In this document: one piece after another, positions 43,688-52,943 of the stretch | How positions within the stretch are numbered: position 1 is the first letter of the stretch | Layout of the letters: every line of letters starts with the position of its first letter | Assembly: GCA_900538705.1 (NCBI GenBank) | Contig: UPZG01000002.1 | Span: forward strand, 186,001 to 250,000 | From: an uncultured Porphyromonadaceae bacterium | GTDB lineage: Bacteria; Bacteroidota; Bacteroidia; Bacteroidales; Barnesiellaceae_A | Length of the DNA stretch: 64,000 bases | Direction: 5' to 3' | Position numbers and translations under genes: made by a program | Notes under the pieces: model-generated | Told to the model about the DNA's origin: nothing | Seen by the model: only the letters and a program-made list of their open reading frames with translations | The model's database searches: none

Positions 43688-44635
43688 CTATAACAGATTA
43701 CGGAAATAGGCAATTGTACGAGTCAAACCATCTTCGAGACTCACCGTAGGCTGCCATCCTCCCAATTTTTCACGCGCCAGCTCTATGTTGGGTTGCCGCT
43801 GATGAGGGTCGTCGGCAGGCAGCGGCCTGAATACGATACGCGAATGCGAACCCGTGAGCCGCAACACCATCTCGGCAAGCTCAAGCATTGTAAACTCGCC
43901 CGGATTACCTATATTGACAGGACCCGTAAAATCGTCGTCGGTTTGCATCATACGCATCATCCCTTCTATCAGGTCGTCGACATATTGGAAACTGCGCGTC
44001 TGCATTCCATCGCCATATATCGTTATATCTTCGCCCCGCAATGCCTGCATGATAAAATTCGATACCACACGACCATCTTGCGGATGCATGTTAGGGCCGT
44101 AGGTATTAAATATACGTACAATCTTGACACGCACATCATTCTGCCTGTGATAGTCCATAAAAAGCGTTTCGGCACAACGCTTTCCTTCATCGTAACACGA
44201 ACGGATACCTATGGGGTTGACATTACCCCAATACGACTCTATCTGCGGATGTATATATGGGTCGCCATACACCTCGCTCGTCGATGCCTGCAATATCTTG
44301 GCACGTACCTCCTTAGCCAACCCCAGCATATTGATGGCACCCATCACCGATGTCTTGATGGTCTTTATGGGATTGTACTGATAGTGGATGGGGGATGCGG
44401 GACATGCCAGATTATAGACCTCATCAACCTCGGCATAATAAGGATTTATCACGTCATGACGTACCAACTCAAAGTGGTCATTGCCTATGAGAGGCCTGAT
44501 ATTCTCCTTGCAACCTGTGAAAAAATTATCGAGGCATATCACATCGTTCCCCTCGTTGAGCAACCGACGACACAAATGCGAACCTATAAAACCAGCTCCA
44601 CCGGTCACCAATATCCGCTTCACACTTCTTTTCAT
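43688..44635 (-). CDS. uxs: UDP-glucuronate decarboxylase (UDP-xylose synthase)-like epimerase
   Basis: 315 residues, short-chain dehydrogenase/epimerase fold. NAD-binding GGAGFIGSHL, catalytic STSEVYGDP, and YDEGKR with the Tyr-x-x-x-Lys pair; YDEGKR together with RSFQYVDDL is characteristic of UDP-xylose synthases. The enzyme would turn UDP-glucuronate into UDP-xylose for glycan synthesis. No glycosyltransferase or UDP-glucose dehydrogenase is nearby, so its sink is unknown. UDP-glucose epimerases and other decarboxylases are the alternatives. Confidence 0.85.
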   Translation of the reverse strand: MKRSVKRILVTGGAGFIGSHLCRRLLNEGNDVICLDNFFTGCKENIRPLIGNDHFELVRHDVINPYYAEVDEVYNLACPASPIHYQYNPIKTIKTSVMGAINMLGLAKEVRAKILQASTSEVYGDPYIHPQIESYWGNVNPIGIRSCYDEGKRCAETLFMDYHRQNDVRVKIVRIFNTYGPNMHPQDGRVVSNFIMQALRGEDITIYGDGMQTRSFQYVDDLIEGMMRMMQTDDDFTGPVNIGNPGEFTMLELAEMVLRLTGSHSRIVFRPLPADDPHQRQPNIELAREKLGGWQPTVSLEDGLTRTIAYFRNLL

Positions 44636-45016
44636 TTTCTTGTATTTAAGGAATAATTGTCCTAACGCACAACTGAACTGTTATATAGCAATTCATCGCG
44701 TTGCATAGTAAGAGTGCAAACTTATACAAAAATCGTGAATTAACCCGATATACCATCTAAAAATCAAGCAAACAGCTCTTATTTTTATTCTATAATGTTT
44801 GCTCACAAAAAGTGATAGGTAATAATGGCTGTCATGCTCCGATTCCTTATTTCTTCTCTCTATATCGCAGATTAATACAACACATATCGACCGCCAAAGA
44901 AGACTACAAACTCCTTATTAACACAGACGTATACTATCATAATACATACAAAAAGGGGGCGCAGCTCAATAAATTTTTTACTGCACTCCCCCTCTTGAAT
45001 GCTAATGCCGAATGCT
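44636..45016. other. Intergenic stretch upstream of the uxs-like gene
   Basis: 381 bases. A minus-strand TAAGTTTG box (44717-44724) about 80 bases upstream of the decarboxylase ATG may be its -7 element, without a clear -33. The far end holds the terminator of the metal-efflux operon (44954-44993). The rest is AT-rich with no gene I can support. Confidence 0.45.
44954..44993 (-). terminator. Terminator of the metal-efflux operon
   Basis: A stem of about ten pairs with an internal mismatch region (AGGGGG..GCAG at 44954-44964 with CTGC..CCCCCT at 44981-44993) is followed on the minus strand by TTTTTGT. It lies 23 bases beyond the outer-membrane factor gene. Confidence 0.75.
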
Positions 45017-46207
45017 CTACAAATTATATCTGTCCAGCTCCGACAACTTACTATAATATTGATACTCTATCAACAAACGGTCTTCATCTATAGCATTGAG
45101 TTGTGCCATATCGGTCATATATTCCAAGAGCGATATTTGTCCACTTTGCAAGGCTTTCATCAGCAAAGTTCTGTTATCTTGCTTTGCCAACAAAGAGTAA
45201 TCTTGCAATGCCGATTGCAATGCCGTCACTTCGCGATAGAGTTGTAAAGCCTCGGAGCTTCTTTGTACAGCAACTTCTTCGGTCTGCCACGCCTGCGACA
45301 AAGCGCGGGCACGTTCGGCCTTCACTTCACTGTGGGTTTTGAACAGTGGTAAGGAGATGCCTACAGCAAATCCATAAAACATATCACCCTCTTCATAAGA
45401 TTGCTTGTATCCAAGCTCAAACTCCGGTATCCATCCCTGGCGGGCAACCGAAACCTGCATCTCGGCCATAGCTTGTTGCTGTCTGAGCAATTGTAACGAA
45501 GCATCCTGCTGTTGCCATACAGCTACAGCCTCCTGCTCTGAGGCCGGAGCTACCATAACAGGATATTCCATTAGTGCATCGCCGCTCACCGGCAAGGCCA
45601 AGCCTCCGTTACAAGCCACCAATGCCGCCAATGCATTCTTTTGCTCATTTTGCAGCAGTTTCAGACGAGTAGTCTGGCTCAACCGTTCCAACTCCACTTT
45701 ATTGACTTCAATGCGGTTGGCATCACCCTCATCTAGCCGCCTGTTATAGAGTGCTGCAAGCGTATCGGCTATAGCTACCCGTTTGGTAACAAGCTCAATT
45801 TGTCTATTGAGGTAAACCAATTTTATACACAATTCGCGAGCCTGCAACAAGGTATTTTGCCGCGCATAGCGCACTTGACGGTCGCCCAATGTTTCTTGGG
45901 CTCCGGCAACTTTATTGCGCTGCACATACAACGAAGGGAAGTCAAAGCCCTGCATGATGGAAAAACCATATTTATTGCCACCGGGTATGTGTTGTTCACC
46001 CCATAGATACTCGAAGTCGAATGTGGGGTTCTCGAGGCTATTGGCCGCCGAAAGGGCAGCCCTATCGGCAACAGCCTGTTCCTGCACAGCCTTTATTCCC
46101 TTGTTGTTGGCAGCTACGCTCTCCAATATACGTTCTATAGGTTGTTGTGCCTGCGACACCGAGCATACGGCCAACAAAACGATGCCGCCTAAAATATATC
46201 GTTTCAT
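45017..46207 (-). CDS. Outer-membrane efflux protein, TolC/CusC family
   Basis: 396 residues. Signal peptide ending SQA|Q. Long amphipathic helices rich in Ala, Gln and Leu with two repeated halves (for example EVNKVELERLSQTTRLKLLQNEQ) are typical of the TolC-type trimeric duct. As third part of the RND pump it passes metal ions through the outer membrane. It overlaps the pump gene by 4 bases (ATGA), and its start codon lies in that overlap. Slightly shorter than CusC but with no sign of truncation. Confidence 0.9.
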   Translation of the reverse strand: MKRYILGGIVLLAVCSVSQAQQPIERILESVAANNKGIKAVQEQAVADRAALSAANSLENPTFDFEYLWGEQHIPGGNKYGFSIMQGFDFPSLYVQRNKVAGAQETLGDRQVRYARQNTLLQARELCIKLVYLNRQIELVTKRVAIADTLAALYNRRLDEGDANRIEVNKVELERLSQTTRLKLLQNEQKNALAALVACNGGLALPVSGDALMEYPVMVAPASEQEAVAVWQQQDASLQLLRQQQAMAEMQVSVARQGWIPEFELGYKQSYEEGDMFYGFAVGISLPLFKTHSEVKAERARALSQAWQTEEVAVQRSSEALQLYREVTALQSALQDYSLLAKQDNRTLLMKALQSGQISLLEYMTDMAQLNAIDEDRLLIEYQYYSKLSELDRYNL

Positions 46208-49200
46208 ACGTGTTCGTTTTTACGGTTCATCAAATAATATACAATAGGTATGACAAAGGCATTGAGCAAAGTAGAACTTATCAGTCCGCCCAATATGACT
46301 TGCGCCATCGGGCTTTGTATCTCGTTGCCCGGCGCATCGCCATTGACAGCCAACGGTATCAATGCCAACGCCGACGAAAGAGCTGTCATCAAGATAGGAT
46401 TCAGGCGGTCTATCGACCCATGCACAATAGCCTCGCGCAACGACATTCCTTCATCGCGCAATGTATTATAACATGATATGAGCAACATACCATTGCGGGT
46501 CGCTATACCAAAGAGCGATATGAAACCTATAATGGCAGGGATACTTATCTCTCCGGTCGTAAAACGGAGTATAAACACACCTCCTATGAGAGCCAAAGGC
46601 AGGTTAAGCAAGATGACTCCCGACTGCGATGCGCTCTTGAACTGATGCACAAGCAACAGGAATATAATCAGAATAGAGACCATCGACGCAACAGCCAGAA
46701 TACGCGACGCTGCCTGCTCGCTCTCAAACTGACCACCATATTCTACATAATAGCCCTCGGGAAGTTTTATCTGGGCATCTACTTGCCCTCGTATCTCATC
46801 AACGACACTGCGCAGGTCTCGCCCAGCAACATTGGCCGATATAACTATTTTACGTTTTACATTCTCGCGGTTGATAGTGTTGGGGCCTGCAGCCGAAACT
46901 ATCTCCGCTACCTGTTGCAGAGGAACTTTCCCATCAGGAGTATCTATCATCAGGTCGCGCAGCTTATCGGCCGTATCACGGGCATCGTCGCGTACCTTCA
47001 CAGTAAGGTCAAACGTACGGCTTTCATCATATACCTGCGATACCACCTCACCGGCCAACGCTACATTGACAAACTCTACAAATTCGGGCATCGTTATACC
47101 ATATTTAGCCAACAAGTCACGGCGTGGCACGATACGTAACTGCGGACGCTCTACCTGCTGCTCGATATTCAGGTCTACAACACCATCTATCTCACTGGCA
47201 AGCTGTTTGATATTATTGCCTATGGCATACATTCTATTCAAGTCTTCTCCAAACAACTTGATAGCTATCTGCGCTTTTGTTCCCGATAGCATGGCATCTA
47301 TACGGTGAGAAATAGGCTGTCCTATTTCGACGTTGACGCCCGACAAGGTAGAGAGCTTGGCTCTTATGTCGGCCTTCACCTCTTCGTGCGAACGATCTTT
47401 CAGTACAAAAGGAGCTTCCAGTTCACTTGCATTCACACCGAGGGCATGCTCATCAAGCTCGGCACGTCCCGTCTTTCGAGCTACGGTTTGTATCTCAGGC
47501 ACTTGCAACAACAGTTCCTCTACCTGACGACCTATACGGTCTGACTCTTCAAGTGATATACCTGGCAATGTACCCACGTTGATAGTAAACGAGCCTTCAT
47601 TAAAGGGCGGCAGGAAGCTGCGTCCCAACGTGAAAAAGAATACCAACGCTACTGCCAGCAATCCTATTGTTGTAGCTAAGATAGGCTTATAATGCGATAA
47701 CGCACTGTCAAGTGCTTTATGATATATGCGATGCAAATGGCGAGTCAACCACGGATCTTTGGCTGCTTTCAGCGCCTTGTCTCCACCCAACAAATAGCTG
47801 CACAAGACGGGAGTAAGTGTCAAGGCCACTACCGTAGAGGCCACCAAGGCTATGATAAACGAGATACCTAACGGCTGCAGCATACGACCTTCCATTCCCG
47901 AGAGGAAAAAGAGAGGCAGGAAACTTACAATGATAATCAACGTAGAATTCAAGATAGGCATACGCACCTCTTTCGAGGCCTCAAACACCACATGCAATAC
48001 CGGCTCGCGCTTTTCGGGCGGTAATAACCTATTAGCACGCAGCCTTTTATACACATTCTCCACATCGACAATAGCATCATCGACCAACGAACCTATAGCT
48101 ATGGCCAAACCACCTAAACTCATCGTATTGATAGTAAATCCCATGGCATTGAGTGCCAAGAGTGACACCAGCATAGACAAAGGCAATGCTACCAACGATA
48201 TAATGGTTGTGCGCGTATTCATCAGGAAGAAGAACAATACGATTACGACAAATATCGCGCCCTCAATCAATGAACGTTGCACATTGTTGATAGAGTTCTC
48301 TATAAAATGCGACTGCTTGAAAATATCGGTTGACATTTTCACATCGGCAGGCATATTTTTCTGCAACTCGGCCAAAGCAGTTTCAACCTTTTGGGTGAGT
48401 TCTATCGTACCCGTATTGGGTTGCTTGGTCACTGTCACCAGCACGGCAGGCTTCGTCTCTACCGATGCCAAGCCCAATTTAGGAGACTTATCGGCTATCT
48501 CTACATCGGCCACATCGGCCAATACGACCGGGACCCCGTTTACACGCTTTATCACAGCGCGACCTATATCGTCGACTTGAGTTGTCGATACGGCTCCGCG
48601 CACTATATATTCGTTACCATACTCATAGAGAACACCTCCGTTGGCATTGGTATTCATGTTACGCGAGGCAGCAAGGACCTCATCGAGTGTCACCCCATAA
48701 TGATTCATGCGCACCGGGTCTACCGATATGCGGTATTCCTGCATTTCACCGCCTATCACCGTCACCTGCGCTACACCGCCGGTAGCCAGCAGGCGCGGAC
48801 GTATCGTCCAGTCGGCAAGTGTACGCAAATCGCGCATCGATGTACTGTCGGCAGTAAGTCCTACAATCATCATTTCACCCAATATCGATGATTGTGGTCC
48901 CATGGTAGGTGTTCCCACGCCCTCGGGGAGAGACTCTCCCAACAGCGCAAGCTTCTCCGATGTTATCTGCCGCGCCAAATATATGTCGGTACCCCAATCA
49001 AACTCTACCCATACGACAGAAAATCCCGTAGTAGACGACGAGCGTACACGACGCACATGAGTTGCTCCATTGACACTTGTTTCTATAGGGAAAGTTACCA
49101 ATCGTTCCACCTCCTCGGGAGCCATACCCGGAGCTTCAGTCATTACCACTACGGTAGGAGCATTGAGGTCGGGAAAGACATCTACTTCCATGTGCAATAC

Positions 49201-49290
49201 TCCGTATATTCCTATCAGAAATATCAATGCCGACACCACAATCACCAACAAGCGATTGTGCAACGAAAATTCGATAATCTTGTTCAACAT
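46204..49290 (-). CDS. Heavy-metal RND efflux pump, CusA/CzcA family
   Basis: 1028 residues, full length for an HME-RND protein. N-terminal helix start NKIIEFSLHNRLLVIV and the LHMEVDVFPDLNAPTVVV segment are family marks. In helix 4 the acidic stretch reads SLVDDAIVDVENVYKR, where CzcA/CusA have DGAxVMVEN; the second Asp is kept, so proton coupling is expected. Two large periplasmic domains and about twelve helices follow. Ion choice (Cu/Ag, Zn/Co/Cd) cannot be fixed by eye. It is coupled to the duct gene and the adaptor gene on the same strand. Confidence 0.92.
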   Translation of the reverse strand: MLNKIIEFSLHNRLLVIVVSALIFLIGIYGVLHMEVDVFPDLNAPTVVVMTEAPGMAPEEVERLVTFPIETSVNGATHVRRVRSSSTTGFSVVWVEFDWGTDIYLARQITSEKLALLGESLPEGVGTPTMGPQSSILGEMMIVGLTADSTSMRDLRTLADWTIRPRLLATGGVAQVTVIGGEMQEYRISVDPVRMNHYGVTLDEVLAASRNMNTNANGGVLYEYGNEYIVRGAVSTTQVDDIGRAVIKRVNGVPVVLADVADVEIADKSPKLGLASVETKPAVLVTVTKQPNTGTIELTQKVETALAELQKNMPADVKMSTDIFKQSHFIENSINNVQRSLIEGAIFVVIVLFFFLMNTRTTIISLVALPLSMLVSLLALNAMGFTINTMSLGGLAIAIGSLVDDAIVDVENVYKRLRANRLLPPEKREPVLHVVFEASKEVRMPILNSTLIIIVSFLPLFFLSGMEGRMLQPLGISFIIALVASTVVALTLTPVLCSYLLGGDKALKAAKDPWLTRHLHRIYHKALDSALSHYKPILATTIGLLAVALVFFFTLGRSFLPPFNEGSFTINVGTLPGISLEESDRIGRQVEELLLQVPEIQTVARKTGRAELDEHALGVNASELEAPFVLKDRSHEEVKADIRAKLSTLSGVNVEIGQPISHRIDAMLSGTKAQIAIKLFGEDLNRMYAIGNNIKQLASEIDGVVDLNIEQQVERPQLRIVPRRDLLAKYGITMPEFVEFVNVALAGEVVSQVYDESRTFDLTVKVRDDARDTADKLRDLMIDTPDGKVPLQQVAEIVSAAGPNTINRENVKRKIVISANVAGRDLRSVVDEIRGQVDAQIKLPEGYYVEYGGQFESEQAASRILAVASMVSILIIFLLLVHQFKSASQSGVILLNLPLALIGGVFILRFTTGEISIPAIIGFISLFGIATRNGMLLISCYNTLRDEGMSLREAIVHGSIDRLNPILMTALSSALALIPLAVNGDAPGNEIQSPMAQVILGGLISSTLLNAFVIPIVYYLMNRKNEHV

Positions 49291-49302
49291 GGCGTCGCAG
49301 AT

Positions 49303-50490
49303 TTAATGATTATGCGAATGTCCCTCCGGTATAATACCACTATTGGCAGCCAATTTGACACGATAGACACCATGTGTCACAATGTGGTCGCCTGGCTTTA
49401 TCCCGCCGAGTATCTCCACCCGGCTTCCGTCGCTTGCACCTACCTGTACCTCTACCTTTTCAAAACTGTTATCGCATACCATACGATAGACAAAAAAGAG
49501 ACTTTGCTCTTCGGTAAGAGCTTCCACCGGCAACGTCAACACATTTTGGCGCGGCTGACCCAACAAATATATCTCGACACTCGTACCCGGCACAAGCGTA
49601 CCGCGATTGTCAAAATCGAACGTTACAGGTATATAATACGAACCATCGCCTGTATTTCGGCCATACGAGAGTAACTTGCCATTCATATTCTCCAGCTCAT
49701 ACAGAGTATCGTCGTACGATGTAACAAAGTGGGCACCCGTTATACTTGACAAATATGAGTAATAACGTTGCGGCACTTCGGCACGCAATTGCAACCGCTT
49801 GTTTTGTGCAATAGTTGCCAACGGCGCTCCAGCTTCAACATAATCGCCCTCTTTTACCCACAAACGAGTGATATATCCACCTTTGGCAGCCGTCACTTGT
49901 GAACCGTCCTGCGAACCTGCACCCACAGCCTCATAGGCCAAACGAGCCTGCTCGTAACGCTCGCGTGCCTGCTCATACTCTCGCTGCGACACAATCTTAT
50001 CTTTCACCAACGACGACATACGGTCATATTCCGACTTGGCCGTCTCGTATGCCACCCGTGCAAGCTCGGCAGCATCGCCAGCCCCCACGTTGCGCGACGA
50101 TATGGCAAATAAGTCAGCACCGGCACGCACAGCCTCTCCCTCAACCCACGAACGGGTATAATGCACCCTACCGGGTTGTGATGCAACAACCGTAATCACA
50201 TCGCCGGCAGCTCCGGTCACACTACCCGAACAACTTATTACCGTAGTAAACTTACGAGGTTGTACCTCTTCGGTGGCAAGCCCAATAGCTTCGGCTTCAC
50301 CTGGTTTTAACGAGATAGCCCCCTCATGCTCATGGGCGTGGAGTTCGGCACCATGCTCATTGTGATTGTGTTCTTCAACTGCGTGATTGTGCTGCTCCTC
50401 TGCAACACTTTGCTCGTGCCCGTTGCCGGCACATCCGGCCAGCATATAAGCGCACGAAAGCAATATAATAGATAATATATGCTTTGTCAT
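49303..50490 (-). CDS. RND periplasmic adaptor, CusB/CzcB family, His-rich
   Basis: 395 residues. Lipoprotein signal ending MLAGC at Cys 19. Residues about 33-55 hold a His/Glu-rich segment (HNH, HNHNEH, HAHEHEG) and the last residues are GHSHNH, both probable metal-binding sites. Between them lie the barrel, lipoyl and coiled-hairpin domains of membrane-fusion proteins (PGRVHYTRSWVEGEAV; GGYITRLWVKEGDYVEAG). It links pump and duct and may hand over the metal. It ends 12 bases before the pump gene. Confidence 0.92.
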   Translation of the reverse strand: MTKHILSIILLSCAYMLAGCAGNGHEQSVAEEQHNHAVEEHNHNEHGAELHAHEHEGAISLKPGEAEAIGLATEEVQPRKFTTVISCSGSVTGAAGDVITVVASQPGRVHYTRSWVEGEAVRAGADLFAISSRNVGAGDAAELARVAYETAKSEYDRMSSLVKDKIVSQREYEQARERYEQARLAYEAVGAGSQDGSQVTAAKGGYITRLWVKEGDYVEAGAPLATIAQNKRLQLRAEVPQRYYSYLSSITGAHFVTSYDDTLYELENMNGKLLSYGRNTGDGSYYIPVTFDFDNRGTLVPGTSVEIYLLGQPRQNVLTLPVEALTEEQSLFFVYRMVCDNSFEKVEVQVGASDGSRVEILGGIKPGDHIVTHGVYRVKLAANSGIIPEGHSHNH

Positions 50491-50610
50491 AATGTTATTG
50501 TGTTGTGCTTTTGCGACATGACAACATGCATAACTCTACGGCATACAAGGCCGCACTATAGGCTAGTTGCCATCGCAAAACATGTAATTTGGAATAAATA
50601 ATAAAGACTT

Positions 50611-50631
50611 GGTCTCTCTGACGGCGAGACC
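50611..50631 (-). other. Short inverted repeat before the efflux adaptor gene
   Basis: GGTCTC at 50611-50616 and GAGACC at 50626-50631 lie directly after the small His/Cys-rich gene and 121 bases before the adaptor start. It could be a weak attenuating hairpin or an operator. Confidence 0.3.
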
Positions 50632-50641
50632 TAACCCGAGA

Positions 50642-51046
50642 CTATGCCACGTAAGCAGGAGGAGCACGCAAGCCACATAGCGTACACACGACGCACATGC
50701 AGTGCTGCTCTTTATCGATATAATAAGGGATAATACCATGTTCGTCTATCTCAGGCAGCTCAACACTATTCCACAACACTGCCATCATGGGCAATATTCC
50801 ATCGCGGTCGTTACCATGAGTTGTTGACTGCTGAGCATTTTGCAACGCCAGCATCTTCAAAGGGCAGTCGTTACAAGAGAGAGGCTCGCCGGTATCATGC
50901 GACTTCTCTCCCGCCATATTGCTACCCCATATCAGACAGATACGCCCATCGTGATGGTGATGATGTGGCAGCACCATGGTTGCCACGCCCACAAAACAAG
51001 CGATGAACAACGATACAATGGCAATATGACGTTTCAAAGATTGCAT
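50642..51046 (-). CDS. Small His/Cys-rich exported protein at the head of the metal-efflux operon
   Basis: 134 residues. One N-terminal hydrophobic segment (about 9-26) is followed at once by five His (LPHHHHHDG). Two Cys-x-x-Cys-like clusters follow: CNDCPLK in the middle and CMCVVCTLC near the end. From memory it resembles the family labelled DUF6769 found before CusB-like genes in Bacteroidales. The His and Cys sets suggest metal binding as a periplasmic sensor, buffer or chaperone; this is inference from composition and position. It is the first gene, 151 bases from the adaptor. Confidence 0.7.
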   Translation of the reverse strand: MQSLKRHIAIVSLFIACFVGVATMVLPHHHHHDGRICLIWGSNMAGEKSHDTGEPLSCNDCPLKMLALQNAQQSTTHGNDRDGILPMMAVLWNSVELPEIDEHGIIPYYIDKEQHCMCVVCTLCGLRAPPAYVA

Positions 51047-51063
51047 ATGCTATATATTTAGCG

Positions 51064-51071
51064 CAAAGTTA
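51064..51071 (-). promoter_or_regulatory. -7-like box of the metal-efflux operon
   Basis: TAACTTTG on the minus strand lies 17 bases before the ATG at 51046. A good -33 box is missing at 19-20 bases; the nearest TTTG is 14 bases away. This could mean an activator is needed. Confidence 0.4.
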
Positions 51072-51225
51072 AACATTCTTATCGACAAAACTATTGATAT
51101 AACTTTTTTTCTTCCGCCATACTATACAGATAGCAAATAATCAGGTGCTACCCATTCCTACAAAGTAGCACAGAGAGCATCTGAAATTAAATTCTGAAAA
51201 AGATATAAAATTCTCTCCTGCTACA

Positions 51226-51256
51226 TTTGTTATTATATAGCCATTTGTTACTTTTG
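51226..51256 (+). promoter_or_regulatory. Promoter of the thioredoxin gene
   Basis: TTTG at 51226-51229 and TACTTTTG at 51249-51256 are 19 bases apart. Transcription would start near 51262, about 40 bases before the ATG at 51304. Confidence 0.65.
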
Positions 51257-51303
51257 TAGCGCTTTCTGAAATGCATTTTATAAACAATAAATATCATCTT
51301 ATC

Positions 51304-51618
51304 ATGGCACTGAAAATTACAGACGAGAATGCAAAAGAGCTCATCGAGTCGGGGAAACCCGTAGTAATAGACTTTTGGGCAGAATGGTGTGGTCCTTGCC
51401 GCCAAATAGCTCCTATTGTAGACGAGCTGGCTGCACAATATGAGGGACAAGTTGTCATAGGAAAATACAATGTCGATGACGATTCGGAGCTCAGTTCTGA
51501 GTTTGGTATCCGCAATATCCCCACTCTTCTTTTCTTCAAAGATGGTAAATTGACCGACAAGCATGTGGGCTCGGCCAACAAGACTGTCCTCGAAAATAAA
51601 GTGAAGGCACTATTATAA
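51304..51618 (+). CDS. trxA: Thioredoxin
   Basis: 104 residues from the ATG at 51304; this gives the standard thioredoxin length, while an in-frame start at 51271 would add an unusual tail inside the leader. The redox site WCGPC is at residues 28-32, and the cis-Pro is in IRNIPTLLFF. It is cytoplasmic, reducing disulfides in ribonucleotide reductase and other targets. A hairpin (51744-51786) lies some distance downstream. Confidence 0.95.
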   Translation: MALKITDENAKELIESGKPVVIDFWAEWCGPCRQIAPIVDELAAQYEGQVVIGKYNVDDDSELSSEFGIRNIPTLLFFKDGKLTDKHVGSANKTVLENKVKALL

Positions 51619-51743
51619 TAAAGTAACTGCACAACAAGCCGACAGCTTATGGCATATTAGAAGATAAGCAAACCCGCGCAGGCAAACACAAGAGAGGCAT
51701 CTCAACGGGACTATCTTCTACGCCAGCACTCTTTGATACAGAA

Positions 51744-51786
51744 TACGAGGCTGTGACCAATTAAGAAATTAGGCCACAGCCTCGTA
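51744..51786 (+). terminator. Hairpin downstream of trxA
   Basis: A 12-base-pair perfect stem (51744-51755 with 51775-51786) is extended inwards after one mismatch. It has no T-run and sits 126 bases after the trxA stop, so termination strength is doubtful. Confidence 0.5.
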
Positions 51787-51821
51787 GTGTAAGTTCAAAA
51801 GAATCTTTGAACTTCTTGTAT

Positions 51822-51852
51822 TTTGATTTGTCGCAAGAGATATTTATCTTTG
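51822..51852 (+). promoter_or_regulatory. Promoter of the DHODH-like/flavodiiron operon
   Basis: TTTG at 51822-51825 and TATCTTTG at 51845-51852 are 19 bases apart. The leader to the ATG at 51952 would be about 94 bases long. Confidence 0.65.
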
Positions 51853-51951
51853 TAAATTGACTCGCCGGACTATAAAACTGCGGCTCTGCATGCAGCAGAA
51901 ACAAGGCAGTCGGCTACTATCATAAAAACAAAACAACCATTCATTACCGTC

Positions 51952-52929
51952 ATGGAAATGCTGAAAACCTCTTTTGCGGGATTGTCACTCAAAAATCCCC
52001 TTATCGTAAGCAGTTGCGGGCTTACCAACAATGCCGACAACAATGCACGCCTCGCCCAAGCCGGGGCGGCTGCTATCGTACTTAAATCTGTTTTTGAAGA
52101 ACAAATCGTCCGCGAATCACAGCACATTGCACAATCGGGAACGCATACCGAAGAAAGCGACTACATGCAAGCATACTTACAAGCCGGTATCCTCAACGAA
52201 TATATCACTCTCATCAAGCAAAGCAAACAACGTTGCGACATACCCATCATTGCCAGCATCAATTGCAACACATCAGGCAATTGGGAATATTTTGCCCGTG
52301 CCATAGAAGAAGCCGGAGCCGATGCTTTGGAGCTTAATGTCATGAGTATTTCTACCGATATAGAGGCTGCTTACGGCGACTTTGAACGTCGTCATATCGA
52401 CATCCTTAAAGCCGTGCGCAAAGAGACCCGCTTGCCACTTATCATCAAACTCGGTAGCAACCTCTCGAACCCCGTCCGCCTCATCAATGAATTACACGCA
52501 AACGGGGCAAACGGAGTGGTACTATTCAACCGCTTCTATCATCCCGACATTGATATAGATAAAATGGAATATACTGCAGGGCACATTTTAAGTGAGCCTG
52601 CCGACCTCGCCAACTCCCTACGATGGACGGGAATAGCCTCGACAACTGTAAAAAATAACAGCTTGGCTGTATCGGGTGGAATACAAAACGGCAAAGACAT
52701 AGTCAAAGCCATCCTTGCCGGAGCTGTTGCAGTAGAAGTATGTAGTGCCATATACCGCCACGGCGATGAGTGGATTGCAACCGCACTCGACGAAATAAAG
52801 AATTGGATGAGCCAAAACCACTTCGGTTCTATCGCCGCCTTTGCCGGAAAACTCAACGCCAAAGATCCCGCACACGCCGACAATTTGGAACGTACGCAGT
52901 TCCTCAAATATTTCGGTTCGCACCTATAA
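51952..52929 (+). CDS. Dihydroorotate-dehydrogenase-like flavoprotein
   Basis: 325 residues, FMN-binding TIM barrel. The fold is supported by LSLKNPLIVSSCGLT at the start, LIIKLGSNLSNP in the middle (FMN-contacting Lys) and SGGIQNGKDIVKAILAGA at the end (FMN phosphate site). The loop that carries the catalytic Cys or Ser in true class 1 enzymes is replaced here by ELNVMSISTDIEAAYG, with no N-x-S-x-P-N signature. It is therefore unlikely to be the pyrimidine enzyme; its substrate is unknown. It is 14 bases upstream of the flavodiiron gene, so a shared redox role is plausible. Confidence 0.85.
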   Translation: MEMLKTSFAGLSLKNPLIVSSCGLTNNADNNARLAQAGAAAIVLKSVFEEQIVRESQHIAQSGTHTEESDYMQAYLQAGILNEYITLIKQSKQRCDIPIIASINCNTSGNWEYFARAIEEAGADALELNVMSISTDIEAAYGDFERRHIDILKAVRKETRLPLIIKLGSNLSNPVRLINELHANGANGVVLFNRFYHPDIDIDKMEYTAGHILSEPADLANSLRWTGIASTTVKNNSLAVSGGIQNGKDIVKAILAGAVAVEVCSAIYRHGDEWIATALDEIKNWMSQNHFGSIAAFAGKLNAKDPAHADNLERTQFLKYFGSHL

Positions 52930-52943
52930 CCTATTCCTTATAT

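Larger units (their letters stand above)
51619..51951. other. Intergenic stretch between trxA and the flavoprotein genes
   Basis: 333 bases with a hairpin at 51744-51786 and the promoter at 51822-51852. No open frame of coding character is visible. Confidence 0.5.

Noticed and set aside
52770..52943. Extended start for the flavodiiron protein
   Set aside because: The extension is out-of-frame sequence of the preceding gene; ATG 52944 gives the standard N-terminus.
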